Part shown: positions 5,166 through 5,654 of the stretch, one piece after another
Numbering within the stretch: the stretch's first letter is position 1
Layout of the letters: the number at the start of each line of letters is the position of its first letter
Assembly: GCA_028700355.1 (NCBI GenBank)
Contig: JAQVSX010000052.1
Span: 1 to 5,654 of the forward strand
Origin: Clostridia bacterium
Lineage (GTDB): Bacteria > Bacillota > Clostridia > Christensenellales > HGM11417
Reading direction: 5' to 3'
DNA length: 5,654 nt
Notes under the pieces: generated by a model
What the model was told of the DNA's origin: nothing
Database searches by the model: none
What the model saw: only the letters and a program-made list of their open reading frames with translations
Made by a program: the position numbers and the translations under genes

Positions 5166-5654
5166 TTAATCTGATTGTTTCAGTTTTTCAGTCTGGTCTG
5201 CAAAGCTGAGCGCATCAAGCATTTCATCGATATCGCCAAGCATAAAATTATCTATATTATAAAGCGAAAGCCCTATTCTGTGGTCGGTAACCCGCCCTTG
5301 TGGAAAATTATATGTGCGTATGCGTTCGCTCCTGTCGCCCGAACCTACAAGAGATTTTCTGTTTGCCGAATATTCGGTTTCCTTTTGGTTTAATAAATAG
5401 TCATACAGCCTGCTTTTTAATACTCTCATCGCTTTTTCACGGTTTTGAAGCTGGCTTCTTTCCTGTTGGCTCTGCACTACTATACCTGTGGGTATGTGTG
5501 TAATTCTTATTGCCGTTTCTACCTTATTTACATTCTGCCCACCTGCGCCGCCGCTGTGAAAGGTATCTATTCTTATATCGTTTTCGTTGATTTCTACATC
5601 TACATCCTCTGCCTCGGGAAGTACCGCAACGGTTATTGTTGAGGTATGCACTCT
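5166..5654 (-). CDS. prfA: peptide chain release factor 1, C-terminal part, truncated by the window edge
   Basis: Release factor 1 recognises UAA and UAG in the ribosomal A site and triggers peptide release. The window holds the last 162 codons of about 355; the first visible codon is Arg (5654..5652), and the GTG at 5651 is internal, not a start. The peptidyl-transferase GGQ motif lies in [14 protein letters not shown], with GGQ at 5543..5535. The [14 protein letters not shown] entry matches RF1; RF2 would read HTSFASV there. The RF1 anticodon tripeptide (PxT) should sit a few residues beyond the edge. Further RF1 features are the [23 protein letters not shown] block and an ending with [10 protein letters not shown]. 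The stop is TAA at 5168..5166. No terminator separates it from the T-box promoter, so its transcripts probably run into the aroF leader. Identity is confident. Confidence 0.95.
   Translation of the reverse strand, partial: RVHTSTITVAVLPEAEDVDVEINENDIRIDTFHSGGAGGQNVNKVETAIRITHIPTGIVVQSQQERSQLQNREKAMRVLKSRLYDYLLNQKETEYSANRKSLVGSGDRSERIRTYNFPQGRVTDHRIGLSLYNIDNFMLGDIDEMLDALSFADQTEKLKQSD

Noticed and set aside
5166..5654. Release factor 2 (prfB) as an alternative identity
   Set aside because: The [12 protein letters not shown] stretch before the GGQ domain is of the RF1 type; RF2 reads HTSFASV at the same place.

Overview
The window is AT-rich, with Shine-Dalgarno sites of the AGGAGG type and consensus sigma-A promoters. 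It carries a T-box riboswitch in front of an aromatic amino-acid operon. Together these point to a low-GC Firmicute, most likely a member of the Clostridia; the species cannot be named from the sequence. All but one of the genes read on the minus strand, so the story runs from right to left.

Right end (5654 to 2880): the 3' part of prfA (peptide chain release factor 1) enters from the right edge. Eight bases past its stop lies a near-perfect sigma-A promoter (TTGACA, 16 bp, TATAAT). It starts a leader of about 300 nt that is a T-box riboswitch with Stem I, Stem III, the T-box/antiterminator and a competing intrinsic terminator. The leader controls aroF (type I-beta DAHP synthase) and pheA (prephenate dehydratase), which are one base apart. 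Phenylalanine codons in the probable specifier region, and a UGGU bulge that pairs with an A73 tRNA, suggest that uncharged tRNA-Phe is the ligand. The operon supplies the first step of the shikimate pathway and the committed step to phenylalanine. The PheA ACT domain lacks the usual Phe-binding ESRP motif, so control may rest on the T-box more than on PheA feedback inhibition.

Middle (2888 to 2200): the only plus-strand gene encodes a small protein with a disordered N-terminus and a C-terminal zinc ribbon; its last 9 bases overlap the end of pheA tail to tail. Divergent from it is a 44-codon gene with a good ribosome-binding site, followed by two consecutive intrinsic terminators. The spacer between these two genes has weak matches to sporulation-type promoters.

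Left end (2200 to 1): a TTTACA-17-TATAAT promoter drives a probable three-gene operon. It encodes a patatin-like phospholipase, a membrane-anchored metallo-beta-lactamase-fold hydrolase of the ComEC C-terminal type, and the start of a membrane protein running off the left edge. That last gene appears to carry a one-base deletion in an A run just after its start codon.

Most of the window is ordinary housekeeping metabolism. I found no mobile element, CRISPR array, tRNA or rRNA, and no convincing undescribed system. The items most worth checking are the T-box leader and its specifier, the altered PheA regulatory motif, the 44-residue gene, and the apparent frameshift at the left edge.
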